NCBI RefSeq assembly: GCF_009017415.1
Contig: NC_092409.1
Coordinates: 1,860,001 to 1,924,000 of the forward strand
Length of the DNA: 64,000 nucleotides
From: Aspergillus flavus
Lineage: Eukaryota; Ascomycota; Eurotiomycetes; Eurotiales; Aspergillaceae
Direction: 5' to 3'
Part shown: positions 11,326 to 24,515 of the stretch, in pieces
How positions within the stretch are numbered: position 1 is the first letter of the stretch
Layout of the letters: every line of letters begins with the position of its first letter
Made by a program: the position numbers and the translations under genes
The notes under the pieces: model-generated
What the model saw: the letters and a program-made list of their open reading frames with translations, nothing else
The model's database searches: none
What the model was told of the DNA's origin: nothing

Positions 11326-13915
11326 CCTTCGTTGCCGCATCCGTCGTAGAAAGTGTAGGTAGATTGTCGTACCTACTTATTCTCTGTCTCTTCACCATAT
11401 GATATGGGGAAAGGTCACTCACTGCCAGCTTACGTTTCCTACCGCCACCAGGTGATGGAGCACGCCCCCAGTGTAAGAGCTGCGAGTCCCATAGCCTAAC
11501 TTGCCCACGGAGCCTCAAGGCCTCATTCCACAACTCGCGCAATCTTAGGTTATCACATCAGGAAGCGGCTACCTTGGCGGCTATTGAGAAACGATGGCAC
11601 CATTTTTTGCAATGTTTACAGAGACCCATAAAAGTACGTTATCTTGTGATAAGCGTGTCGCTTAGCCAGCTATTTGAAGAAAGGTTGATGCATAACACGT
11701 CTCTCTTCATGTGATTGACGAACGCTCCAGATTATCGATGAGACCGACGATATTATCCGGGATTATCACGTCGTCGATAACACACCCCGGGGTTCACCTC
11801 TAAATCAAACTCGTGACTGGGATACTGGTGGGGATTTAGAGCTTGCTGGTGAGGTGCAGGATGAGAAAAATTGCTCTACATCTTCCCAGGATCACATATT
11901 CCCCAGGCCCGGGTCAAACCTATATTAGCTTTCCTGAAATCCTCCAGCGGCTTCATGGAGTTTCCTTAAGGCTAGCCGGCGACATAACCAGTGCTGAGAA
12001 TCTTTTGTCTCAAAACAGGGGCTTGGAGTCTCTGTAAACCCTATCGTTGAAGATCCTGCTTCATCTTCTTTGTTGGGTCCCAGATTGTGTGACTTGTCGA
12101 GAAATTCCGCCACCCAAGTATATATTCTGCCTTTTTCCCTAGGCCAGGCGATCTCTTCCATTATATCCTCGCTTCCTGAACCTTTACTACCAGTGACGAT
12201 GCCAAGAAAGCTGTATTGATTTCATCTTATCTGCGGGGAACAGGGACTTGGTGTGAGACCACAGATAGTCAAAGGCAATTCACAACACAGAGTATCCACT
12301 CCATGATTGAGTCTGCTTCATTTGTGGCCGCTGCCATGTCCCTAGCCTCGCGTCAACTGGGCCACATTGAACAGCGTCAGAATTCAGTAACATTGGAACT
12401 GTATCAGTACACTATCCGGCTTCTCATAAGCCAGGATCCTAATAAGGCGGATGCCACGGTGCTAGCGACTTGCGCTCTGCTATGTGTTTATGAGATGATG
12501 GCTTCGGGAGTGTCCGAGTGGAGGCGTCACTTGAAGGTATGTTCTAACTTCCTTAAGTCTCGACTTTATCTCTTTGCTTGGTATCAAACGGGGATCGTAT
12601 AGTTATTAATGTCATCTACAGGGATGTGCCGGGCTCTTTCGAGTGAATGGATGGAATGGGTCGAGTAGAGGCATCGTGAAGTGGTGCTTTTGGGCCTTTG
12701 CGCGAATTGGCAAGCTGCCCCTCCTAGTAATATATGTATTACAGGCTCATGAAGTATTAACAGCTGTGTTGATCAGATATTTGGGCAGCTTCCTGCAGGT
12801 AAAACAACACTAGTCCCAACCGACTTCTGGATGGACGACATGTCGATTGTATCAGCCGCGGCGGACGGCGATACTGAAAATTACTGCAACTTGGCTATCC
12901 TTGTATTTGCGAAGATAGTCAATCTTCTGGCAACATTCAGTTTGTCTAATAGAATGTCCGAGTCGGAGCCTAGGGCCAGCATGACAGTGCTATGGAACGA
13001 ATTTCAAGAGTGGTATCAACTTCGTCCCAAACAAGTTTATCCGCTACTAAGGAGCGACTACACACCCTCTAATACCCTGCCTAACGTTGCGTTTACTCAG
13101 TCATCCCCAGGTAAGTTTTTGTGGATAGTAACGACTAATCGACCGGTCAATGTGTCTAACGTGCGTGGAAAGTTTGTGGTAATACTTTCTACCATGCCGG
13201 ATGCATCCTACTGTTGCAGGCAGGGCTTCTTACAGTGCAGGCCCGCTCGTCTCAGGTGGTAAGTAAATAAAAACTGTTTGTTGCTAGGTCTTTCCGCGCT
13301 CTCTTCAATACTATATATACGAGCGCTGGCGCGTCTGCTATGGGAGCGGAGTCGTTCGCTCTTTTGGAGGTACTAAGGATGATAGCTGACTATTTGTCTG
13401 TTTAAGGTCGGCCCCGTTTGGCACGCTCGAGAATTGATGGGAATATCCATTTCAAATGTATCACAGTAAGCTATGGCCCGTTTCGACCTTTACTCCTCTT
13501 CCATTCTCCTCCTTCCTTGCCGCCCTAAGTCTTGTCTGCCTAGCAGGGTATAAGGAGGATCACACTCTGGCTAGAGAAAAAAAAGCAACGGAAGAAATAA
13601 AAGTAACATCAAGGTCAACTAGTGCGAATTGGGTAAACCAACTACAACCTCTATACATCGCAGGAACCGTTCTAGCGGGTTCCCGGATTTGTTATACGCA
13701 GTAGTCAGGCTGGCCATATTTTTGGTCAGAGGTACGTCCTGAGCTGTCTATTATCCTGGCGACCAGAACAGTCGCAGTGCATGTTCGGTGGAAGAGTTCG
13801 CCGCCGAGAAGATACTGCTTCTCAAGCACTTGGCTCTTATTGGACGTGAAACGGGATGGAAGACGTCTGACCGCGCTGCCGACTTGAGGGATCATGGGCT
13901 TCGGGTAAGAAATAA
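11326..13915 (+). pseudogene. Decayed Zn2Cys6 transcription factor (Fungal_trans_2 type)
   Basis: Exon pieces in order encode a binuclear zinc cluster (LRCRIRRRKC, joined across an intron starting with gtaggt to DGARPQCKSCESHSLTC), then middle-domain blocks: ISFPEILQRLHGVSLRLAGD, AVLISSYLRGTGTWCETTDS, DATVLATCALLCVYEMM, EWRRHLKGCAGLFRVNGWNG, FWAFARIDIWAA, FWMDDMSIVSAAADGD, WHARELMGISISN and NWVNQLQPLYIAGTVL. These are typical of Fungal_trans_2 regulators. Continuous translation needs frame changes near 11925, 12035, 12193 and 12793, plus more in the 3' part (13300-13720). Splice sites are mostly intact, including one GC-AG intron (donor near 12709, acceptor about 12778). The first cluster cysteine would come from an unseen upstream exon. 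It is read as a pseudogene; its former targets are unknown. Confidence 0.78.
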
Positions 13916-14679
13916 TATTTTTCAAACGCAAGGTCAATTGACGCATGTTGACTTGCTAGCCTAGATCTGAGATGGCGCTTTGCTTTTGCTAATAAGGTAT
14001 ATGTATTTGCAGAGTCTAAGGTTGAATGAAGTAAGATGTTATGACAACCGTTTGTTTAAATTGAAAGTTCAGCCACATGGTTCCACCGAAAATCCGGATA
14101 TGTGAGAGATCTAGGGACATATAAAACCAGTAGTAGTATGCAGGACGTACCAAAAAATTCCATTTACGTTAGCTCTAGTTGAAATCAGGATCTTGGATAG
14201 GTATCTAGTAGCTTCTATCCAATCAAAAGCATTACTTAGCTGTTTCTATAAGACTTCTCTGTGAGCTACAGACACTTCAGGTCTGCGTGTAGGCGGCATA
14301 TGTATAGTAGCACACGACTGTCTGTGATAAGTAATGTAGTAGAGAAACGGATGAATTGGGGGAAACACAGGGGGAGAAGAAGAAAAGAAAGAAATAAAAT
14401 TAAATTAAATAGTATAGAATCAAATGTCGATGGTTAACCGCCAAGTCACTTCCGAAAACTTGGAAATCAATGCTTGCTTGAATGCTAGTGTCTGACTGCT
14501 GTCAACCAATTTCCACTGTTGGGCAGGGCAAATAAATATCTTACGTGGAAGCAACAACAATATAAGACAAGCAACCAAACAATTCAACAAAACCCACCGA
14601 GTGGTTGATATGGACTGAGTGGCCCTGTGGTATTTTCCTTTTTCTTTTTCCTTTTTCTCTTTTGTTTTTTAATTTATTG

Positions 14680-14703
14680 TTATTATTATTATTATTATTA
14701 TTT
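14680..14703. repeat. (TTA)n microsatellite
   Basis: About eight units of TTA, flanked by T-rich sequence. Intergenic. Confidence 0.9.
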
Positions 14704-16452
14704 TCCCTCCCTAGCGACCTCAAGATCCGTATTGACTGGACGGTCAAGACATTAGTTGTAAGAGTAAGTGGAGATTTTATTTTAACTTCGGCAGAAGGGA
14801 ACAAAAAAGAAAAAACAAGTCCGTTCAGCTCGCGGTACTCGCGGCTTCTGGTGGAAATCGGAACATAATCTAATATCGTGGAGTGGCTACGAGGATATTA
14901 CCGGTCTATCTCGAGTGATTATTACTCAGACTGACTCATACCAAGAACCGTTTCTTCTGTTGGAGGAGGGGTCGAGGAGAAACACGAAAGCAAGAGGGAT
15001 TTTTATTTTTTTTCTTTTCGGTTTAATAAAAATGACATGACATGAGCTGTTTCGTTGGATACTGGAGCGGTATGACCCGAATGTCATCTCCCCCAATCAT
15101 GAGACTGGATAGTGCGGGCTTTAGGTAGTTCAACTCTTTGCTGTTGGAGGGATCATTACAATACGTCCAATATAGCTGAATGGGGGCTGTATAATATTGC
15201 TAACGCTAACATTCCTGGTTCTTCTGGGCTGTTTTGAATCACTGAACCTAGTCATGCGAGCTATTCCTGAAAGACCAATGAAGTCCGACTCGGTATTTAT
15301 TGAGTGCTGCAAGGGGGAGGAATGGTGGAGGAGCTTCCATTCCAGAATGATTCGTCAGCTGACCGTCTCTTCTGAGTAAAATAGGCATGCAAAGACAGGC
15401 AGAATAGTATTTTTATCTCTTGATATTCCTCCATGGGTGAGACCTTTCATGGGGAATTAAATACTACTATCGTTTCATCCAACTGATGTCCCGATGCAGG
15501 GTAAGAAGCCAACCTATAGGAATCCGTAGCTTCCGTTCGGACCGAACCAGGTGATCTTATCATATCTGATTCTCAAAAGTCTTATCCACCTGCGTAACAT
15601 CCCTCCATCCTGGTCGCTTTGCCACTTCCTCCCCACTTCTTCACCATTTTCGGCTGCAATCCAGTTTTCTCCCCCTGATCAGTCTCGAACTTACTTTGAT
15701 CCTCTGCGCTTGAATACACAGACGACAACTACGTGCGATACTGTGCTGCCCCGTGCGCTCACATGTATGACTGAGGGGTCAATGTGCGCTCGAGTCCGAG
15801 GGATAAGCTCTGCCACAACTCTGCCTTCTCGAGTGAGGCTTTTCATATTCATTCAACTATATCGACTGGAATAATATAGGCATCACTTTACCAACCCTTC
15901 GGTGCATCGGAAAGCACCCTACCATTTTGGGCCTCGGGCGTTAGGCCCATAGGCTAAACCTGTGGCCCATCCCACGTCGGCGTGCATAAGTGCCCCTTGT
16001 CGATCGAGTCGATTGGTCTGAAGCACCCCGAGTTTAGAGTCCTGCTTAGAGCTCTGCCCCTTTGTACGATAGATCTGACGATCCGCGTGCCGTCATCCGT
16101 ATCAGTTACCTAACGAACCTGCGAATCCGATACCCAACCTGACGTCTCACTTAACTGTTCTCCTGTTCGCCCTGGGGTTTTCTTTTTCTCCCTTTTACTC
16201 ATTTTCTTTTTTCCCTCAAATATTCATTCTCCTGTTTCGTTTCCGATTCCCTTGAGATACCCCCATTTGACTAGTCGCGCGTTGCTTTTTCAGGGTCTGG
16301 CTGGTTCAGATCGTCCATATCTTCCTCCGTCAGCTCAAGTATTTCGGCTTATACACCAGACCTTTCGAACCCTGTTACCTTCGATTGTGAGACTTTGAGT
16401 GTCGTTACATCTTCGTGCCCCCACAGAACGCCACTACCGCCTCGATAGTCGT

Positions 16453-16461
16453 ATCCGATAA
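16453..16461 (+). promoter_or_regulatory. Possible GATA-factor (SreA-like) site
   Basis: ATCCGATAA differs by one base from the ATCWGATAA consensus bound by the iron-responsive GATA factor SreA in aspergilli. It sits about 60 bp upstream of a siderophore transporter, where such a site would make sense. A single degenerate match is weak evidence. Confidence 0.3.
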
Positions 16462-16523
16462 ATGGACATCACTCGCGGTGCTGTCGTTCAGGATTCTTCA
16501 TTGACGTTCTCGGCTCAGCCGCA

Positions 16524-18560
16524 ATGCCCTTACTTGACGCCCACTCAGGCCCCTCATATGGCACACTCGATCAAATGGAGAGACACGATCAGTACGAAGG
16601 AGAGCAACTCCTTCCCACTGGATACGACAGCGATGACCATGGCAGTGAGATAACATCGGATGACTCGGTGCAGGAAGGTGTTCGGAAGATTGAAGCCATC
16701 AACTTGACCTGGACAACGAAGTCATTGGTTGTTGCTTATGTCAGGTATGCCTAATGTGTACAACGTGGTTGTTTCCTTGATGAAAGTGGACTGGTCGCAC
16801 TGACTCGCTGTAGTATCTTCCTTATGGCGTTCTGTACTTCTTTAGAAGGCCAGACCACCATGTCACTCTCTGCTTATGCCACCAGTGCATTTAGCAAACA
16901 CTCATTGATTTCAACTGTTCTTGTTGTTCAGAATGTAGTCAATGGTGGGTAGTCTTTATTGTGCAATCTGTCCTCATCCAGCTGACAAGTATGTAGCTGT
17001 CATCAAGCCTCCCATGGCTAAGATCGCCGATGTCTTCGGTCGCTTCGAAGCGTTCTGCGTGTGCATCTTGATATATGTTCTCGGTTATATACAAATGGCT
17101 GCTTCGACCAATGTCCAGACTTATGCATCGGCTCAAATATTCTATTCCGCCGGCTCGACGGGCTTACAGATCCTCCAACAAGTGTTCATTGCGGATAGCA
17201 GCAGCCTTCTCAACAGGGCATTCCTTGCCCTCCTTCCAGAGTTTCCGTTTCTGGTTACAGTTTGGATTGGACCATCAATAGCTGACGCAGTGATGCGCCA
17301 CTCGTCATGGCGTTGGGGCTACGGGATGTGGTCAATCATTCTGCCTGCTTCATTTCTCCCGTTAGCGCTGACGTTATTGTTGAATCAACGCAAGGCTAAA
17401 AGGCTAAACCTCATTAAGCAAAAACACGCTCCTCGGGGTGGCCTCGTTGCTGTTATCCGTCGCACCTGGTACGATCTGGACATGTTTGGTTTGATACTTC
17501 TTTCGGCGGCAGTTACATTGATTTTGGTGCCTCTCACACTTGCCGCCAGTGCTAAAGACGGCTGGAAGAACGACAGTATCCTGGCAATGATTGTGGTTGG
17601 CATAGTTTGTTTACTGGCGTTGCCGCTGTGGGAGAGTTCGAAAAGGTTTGCCCCTAAACCACTTCTTTCCCTACACCTTCTCAGGCAACGCACAGCGCTT
17701 GCTGGCTGCGCTTTAGCTTTTTGGTACTTTAGTAGGTTACTTCCCGATACAGCACCCGTGTGTAACCTTTCTTCTAACATCATACAGTGGCATTCTATTT
17801 TTCGGTCCAACCGTATCTTTACTCTTATCTTCAAGTGGTCCAAGGATATGATGTCGCCACGGCTGGCCGTGTGACGCAGACGTTTGCGTTTACGTCGACC
17901 ATTGCTGCTTTCTCAGTGTCCTTATTGATCAAGTACACGCGACGCTATCGAATCTATGTGACCATTGGAAGCGCGATTTACATGTTCGGTCTTCTTTTGA
18001 TGATGCTTTACCGCAAAGAAGGGAGCTCATCAACGCTAATTCTTGGGACACAGATTGTGGTTGGTATGGGAGGCGGCCTCCTCAATGTGCCTGTCCAGCT
18101 GGGAGTTCAGGCATCTGCTAGCCATCAGGAGGTTGCGGCTGCTACGGCAATGTTTTTGACATCTATGGAGATGGGTGGTGCAGTTGGCGCTGCGATCTCA
18201 GGAGCCGTCTGGACGCACAACATTCCGCGGAAGTTGCGGCGTTACCTCCCTGATGAGAATAAGGGGGATGCTAAGGAAATATTTGGGAGATTGGACAAGG
18301 CACTATCTTTTCCTATGGGATCACCGGTTAGAGTTGCCATCAACCGGTCTTATCAAGAGACTATGAATAAGCTGTTGGTGTTGGCGCTGATCGTGACGAT
18401 ACCGTTGATACCCTTGAGTCTTTTGATGAAGAATTACAGGTTGGACAAAGTCAACTCTGAACCAGTGGACGGGCCTAATGGGGACCATCTGGTTTCAGAC
18501 AACGGACATGGCCTATCGGGAAACGAATCCGAATCAGAAGGACACTCGAAACAACCATGA
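16524..18560 (+). CDS. Siderophore-iron transporter, MFS (Mir/Sit family)
   Basis: Four exons: 16524-16744, 16814-16944, 16997-17731, 17788-18560, giving 619 residues. The hydrophilic N-terminus (about 70 residues) is followed by some 14 predicted membrane segments. The order of blocks matches fungal siderophore:H+ symporters: NLTWTTKSLVVAYV, VIKPPMAKIADVFGR (the loop motif of this family), FYSAGSTGLQILQQVFIAD, SSWRWGYGMWSIILP, WYDLDMFGLIL, YFSVQPYLYSYLQVVQGYD and VGMGGGLLNVPVQ. It should import ferric siderophore complexes across the plasma or vesicle membrane. The exact substrate (triacetylfusarinine C, ferrichrome, enterobactin) cannot be told. The start MPLLDAHSGPS is used because it is in frame with the family-like sequence; the ATG at 16462 is in another frame. 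Confidence 0.9.
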
Positions 18561-20398
18561 AGTAGTCTGAATAGTTTCAGTCTCTCCAGCACCCTCTGAT
18601 ATATACTCGGGGGTACCACCCATAAATTTGGCATATGGGACAGCCTTCCCTACTGCAACCGAAGAGGATACCAGACTACGCGGAGCAGTTTGTGCGGTGT
18701 CCCATCCAGCCCGATCCCAAATCAAACACTATATGGCGTGTCCATACAAGGTTATGCATATATGCGTTTACCGCATCTCCGGCTAGAAACGCCGGGGCGC
18801 TGTTTATATATCATCGGGTATGTGGGTCGATCAGCGTTATGCTCTTTCATCCCGAGGGTAAGCGGATATCAGTACATTGAGTCTCTATATGTCTTTCACA
18901 TAGAGCCGTACATATTTCGAGTCAGCGACTACCCTAGAAGTCTCTCAAGGAGTTTATATAGACGTTATGAGATTATGACTAGACTTAGATGAAACGTTTC
19001 AATGCACGTGCTTTCTTTTGATCTTTTCCTTTGCAAACCCGTAGCTAAAAGGACGCGATCGTATCATATCTCTAGTGCTTTAAACAAGGACATTTAGGAG
19101 ATGGGAAGCAGAAAGGTGATTTGGAGGAAAGCTATGGTTGGAGGCGTCAAACAGCCATATTCCCGATATATGACAGCAATTAGCAAAAGGTGATATCATC
19201 GAGTTGTGTATTACAGTGCTTGGAAGATGGAGTAGGATCCCCTCATACGTGGTACCGTTCATTTACCTCAATGAACGGCGGTATGTGATGGTTACTAACT
19301 GGAATGGTGCATTCACCGCCAGTCGGTGATTGGACTGTGACAGTGACACTTCCATGCGTAAGGTTTGAATACAATTATACTACCTCGAAGTGGTTGTTCT
19401 CCTCTTCTTCCCACTTCTTCCATCCCCCTTCATTCCTGATATAGTTGAATTGCGCCCGTAGTCCCTTGATTGGATTTTATCCTCTGGGACTTTAACTATC
19501 CTCGGTGGGGTGTTGCGTCTATCATATCACTAGTTACTTACCACTCTACCCTCCCAGGTTGTTTTGCCGCGGCCCCTCCATTTCTCCCCCTCCTTTCGCC
19601 GTTCCAACTTTCGTCGCATTTTCTCTATTTAAAGGATACCGAAACTGGGAGGGGAAAAAGGTGTTCAAAGTGCTCCTGCGATACCGAGGGCCTTCCCCGG
19701 AATTGATCCGTGCGATTTCTCCGGTTTTTTTTTTTTTTCTTTTTCTTCTTTTTTTTTCTGCCTCTTCAGGTATATAACTAAGAGGGAGGGAAAAAGAAAA
19801 AGAAAAGTAAAGGACTTACAAGGTTTGTGAAATTACTGTTTGTATCCCTTATAATCTGTGCCCTTATCTTTTTGTAGTCATTTGGCTTTTTTTAATAATT
19901 ATTTCTCGATTGATGTCCCCAGCAGAATGATTTCTGCCTGTCTGGCGATACAGTCCCCAATGAAAACGTGCTAGTCGCAGTGTCTAGACAAATAGGCCGA
20001 CATGAGCTAACGGTGCGGGTTGCCCCATCCATGGCAGCTTTCTTTCTTTCTACCTAAGGTACTCTCCGAACTAGTGCTACGGTCCTATCGTCCTCCACCT
20101 CTGCCTCCCACATTGGCTAACGTCCACCAACCCTTCACCGTCGACATTCACCGCACCACAACCGCTGTAACTCCTGGCTGCTGCCATTCTCATCCAGCGC
20201 CTCCTGTAATCCCCCATCTCTCCCTTTTTATATTCTCTCCCCCACAACCGTTCTCAATCGGTTCCTCCTCACACCTCTCCTTATTCTCTTCACCGCATCT
20301 TCCTCCTTTCGTTTCATCGTCCCCTCGGGTCTAGACACCCTTGGAAGATTATCTGCACAGTCACTTTGCGGAGCCTCAGGTAGTTCCAGGTATACAAT
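18561..20398. other. Intergenic and long leader region of CDC42
   Basis: About 1.8 kb with no supported gene. The right part (about 20030-20340) is strongly pyrimidine-rich, the usual look of a fungal promoter and 5' UTR. T-runs lie at about 19725-19757. Short open frames here are low-complexity. Confidence 0.55.
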
Positions 20399-21369
<971 letters not shown>

Positions 21370-22767
21370 TCGAACACGCATCTCTTTAGAGCAGGGTTAG
21401 TTTGCCCCAACTGTTACCCAGATCGTGTCGCTGATGCATCCTAGCTACATCGCATATTTCGGGAAGATCGAGGTTTTTGAAGCGCATAAAACTAAACTGT
21501 TATGGATATCAAGGGTCACAGCTCATGAGTCGATTGCCACCTGTTACCCAATCTCGAGACGATATTTCTAATGATTGCCATCCTCGTATTCTTTCGTTGC
21601 CCAATTATGGCATTCATTGATCCGATATACCCTGGGATATTTTGACCTCCCAACTCTGCCGCGGAGACTATCGACGAACCGAACCGCTTTACCTTCATCT
21701 TCCAGCCGGCTTGCCTTTGCCATATTCCCCTTACCCTCTTCTCCTACTGCCTTATCATTTTCTGTCCCTTCCTTCTCTTCCTTTATCCATCTTCGATTCT
21801 CTATTACCACTCATCGTCTCTATCGGCGTTGGAAGTCGAGGCGTCTTGTTTTGGCTGGCTGATGGTATTGATCTGTTTCTTTATATTCGCGATTTGTTGT
21901 CACGTCCGCACCTTCTGTCACGTTGCTGTGCCATTTTATCGTTGTCATGTTACAGTCTTGAACTAGATAGCGCAGATACATCAGTGACCACCAAGGCTTT
22001 GGTACTCACAGACCATGGCGTAATCAGGTCCAATGTAATGAAGCTTGTAATTATTGGTCGCATGCTCCAGCCGCCAATAGCCATTATTGTCAGTTTGGAA
22101 TAGGGTACGTGGGTGTTATCCATCTTGGACTTTACAACCGGTCCAATATTCTGACATGTTATAAGTGGCTCATGAAACCGTTCGATATCATTTTCAAACA
22201 TGTCCGCGCAAACTCATATCTATTCGTAAAAGACATGATACTCTCCACTTACTCCCGCCGATGACTCTCCAGATTAGGGTTGCCTGGCCGAACATGTAGG
22301 TCTCTAGACAAGTTCTAGTCAATCCAAGCCGACCCTATTCCGTCTGTTCACATGGTTAACTCCGCACCGGTCTATAATGAGGAACCTCTCGAGAGGCTAG
22401 GACTTGAGAAAGGTACAGAAGCTCAGCGATTGATCTTGAGTCTTGAAATGAGATCGTTATCTGCAGATGATGGCCAGTGGAAAGGTAATAGGTTTCCTGC
22501 TCAATATACAGAATAAGGGAGCAATCAGGATGGAATCGAGGAATGTGGTGTGTTGCGGTGGTGAATATGTAATCGCAACCATCAGTGAATGTGATAATCT
22601 TTCCTATATCTCGCTGACCCATTTCACTATGTGAATGACTACTTGTAGTGCTCAATGGGCACACCTTAGGACAGTATGGTTCATCATACATTTAGTCTGT
22701 CATTTATTACTAGCTACACTTTTTCGCACATCAAACATAAGTCATTTACAGCGTCATAGTATCTGGT
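21370..22767. other. Convergent intergenic region
   Basis: About 1.4 kb between the 3' ends of CDC42 and the agmatinase. It would hold both 3' UTRs. No gene or repeat recognised. Confidence 0.5.
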
Positions 22768-24123
22768 TTACAGCTCGTCTTTGCCTTCTTTCTTCGCTTC
22801 TCCCTCCTTTGCAGACTCATCGATCTTCTCTTCCTTGCGCCCATACCATCCTCCCAGGTCTTCGCCAGCTCCCGCCTTGACCATGCTGGTGATGATCTCA
22901 AAGGCCACTTGGGCAGCTGCGAGAGCGGTGGTCTCTCCCTTGTTGTCGTAACTTGGCGATACCTCAACGATGTCCGCGCCGACAATGTTTAACTTCTCAA
23001 TGCCGCGCATGATCCGGATGAACTCACGGGTGGTCCAGCCGCCAGGCTCGGGAGTACCGGTCCCGGGGGCAGTCGCGGGGTCAAGCACGTCAATGTCCAC
23101 CGACAGATACACGGGTTGCTCCGAATCCAGACCGATGCGCTCAATTATTTTATCCACGATGCCCATGGGGCCTAGGTCGTCAATGTCGTCAGCATGGATG
23201 CGCATGAATCCCTGCTCGGGGCCCGGGTTGGTGTAGTCGCTATCGGTGACACCAGTCAAACGAGTGCGCAGACCAGCATGAGCAGAGGTCGAGTTGCAAA
23301 TGAGACCCTCACGACTCGCCTTGTGGAAGAAACTGCCGTGATTAAACGCCGACTGTTCTGATGTCCAGTATGCCGAGTAGCGAACGGGATTCCAGGTGTC
23401 TAGATGTGCATCGAAATGCAGCACTGTGATGGGCTTTTGGTAGATTTGATACAGGGCACGGAGAGCCGGTAGCGCAACACTGTGATCACCTCCCAGGGTG
23501 ACCAGCTTCGCCTTCCCGGCAGAGATGCCCTTAGTGCCGTACTTGGAGTCGGCAGGGGTAATGGGAGATCGTGAGCCCAGCTCGAGGAAAGCTTCGTACA
23601 TTTGGCGCTCCGCTACGCCATTGTCGAAGGGAATTATAGGGATATCCCCACAGTCCTTGACGGTGGCCCACGAGCTGTAGGGATTGATGCCCGCACGGGT
23701 GTTATAGGCTGTACCGGCCATCTGGCGGGCGCTAGCAGCACGAATGGCACGAGGACCAAAACGAGCTCCTAGAGGAGAAATTCAACCTCTGCAATTTATG
23801 GAGGCAAGACGGAGTGCATACCTGGTCTGTAGCTGACAGCAGTATCGAAGGGGGCTCCGATGACGGCGATATCATATCGCTCATCTGGTTCGATTAGACA
23901 TTTGACTGGTTTTAGGTGCGCAAAGCTAGCAATGCCAGAAAATGTCCACTAGAATTATCAGTCAGATTTGTCACCGTGTAAGGTAGAGCCACATGTGTAC
24001 CTCTTGATCCCATTTCTTCAACAGCTCCTCACGCAAGTGCTCAGGAACCACTTCCGTGTCATCGTGATGGGCGTGAGATAAGGCAGTACCGGCCAGAGCC
24101 AGCAACCCCAGGGTATATTTCAT
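22768..24123 (-). CDS. Agmatinase / ureohydrolase with N-terminal signal peptide
   Basis: Three exons: 24001-24123, 23822-23948, 22768-23768, giving 416 residues. The ureohydrolase metal-binding motifs are intact: GGDHSVALP (His about 179), FDAHLDTW (Asp/His/Asp about 203-207) and [22 protein letters not shown]. These bind the two Mn ions that activate water to split agmatine (or a related guanidine) into a diamine and urea. The N-terminus [20 protein letters not shown] is a good secretory signal peptide, so the product may act in the secretory route or outside the cell. The C-terminus is a charged Lys/Glu tail. Substrate is inferred from overall resemblance to fungal agmatinases; another guanidino compound is possible. 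Confidence 0.88.
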
Positions 24124-24515
24124 TATGAATTATAAAATGGCACGGGCAAAACAAAATAGGACGAAGAGGTTACTTGAAAACGCAGAGGAGAAGAATTGAA
24201 TCTGGGGAAAGTTGTTTAGTAGTTATAGGCGCATAGTTAGTATGGAGATTGTGAAAGCGTTATCGATAGGAACAACCACCGTCCATTCATTCGGCACCGA
24301 AAAGTGGGCCTTGGGGCCTCAGGCGCGAGGACTATCGTGCGGACTTTCCCTTCTCGTCACTTTTCTTTTAGTTCCAACGCCCGTCGCTCTCTCTTCCTCT
24401 TTTCGTCCTCCGCATTTATATTGGCCCGATCTTCGATAGCTGCTTGATCCATAGCTTGTAGAATCTAATCGAAGCCGATCATATTCGAATCTCGTCTTTA
24501 GAACCTCAGGATGCC
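24124..24515. other. Divergent promoter, agmatinase/KAS
   Basis: About 390 bp separating divergent starts. No clear motif noted beyond general C/T-rich patches. Confidence 0.5.

Larger units (their letters stand above)
13916..16523. other. Long intergenic region with simple repeats
   Basis: About 2.6 kb without a supportable gene. It contains a (TTA)n microsatellite at about 14680-14703, pyrimidine-rich patches near 14635-14675 and 16180-16230, and a C/T-rich stretch leading to the siderophore transporter. A GATA-type word ATCCGATAA lies at 16453-16461, about 60 bp before that gene's ATG. Confidence 0.55.

Noticed and set aside
16462..16653. Open frame starting MDITRGAVVQD before the siderophore transporter
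   Set aside because: It is in a different frame from the transporter and lacks similarity; it may act as an overlapping upstream ORF but there is no evidence.
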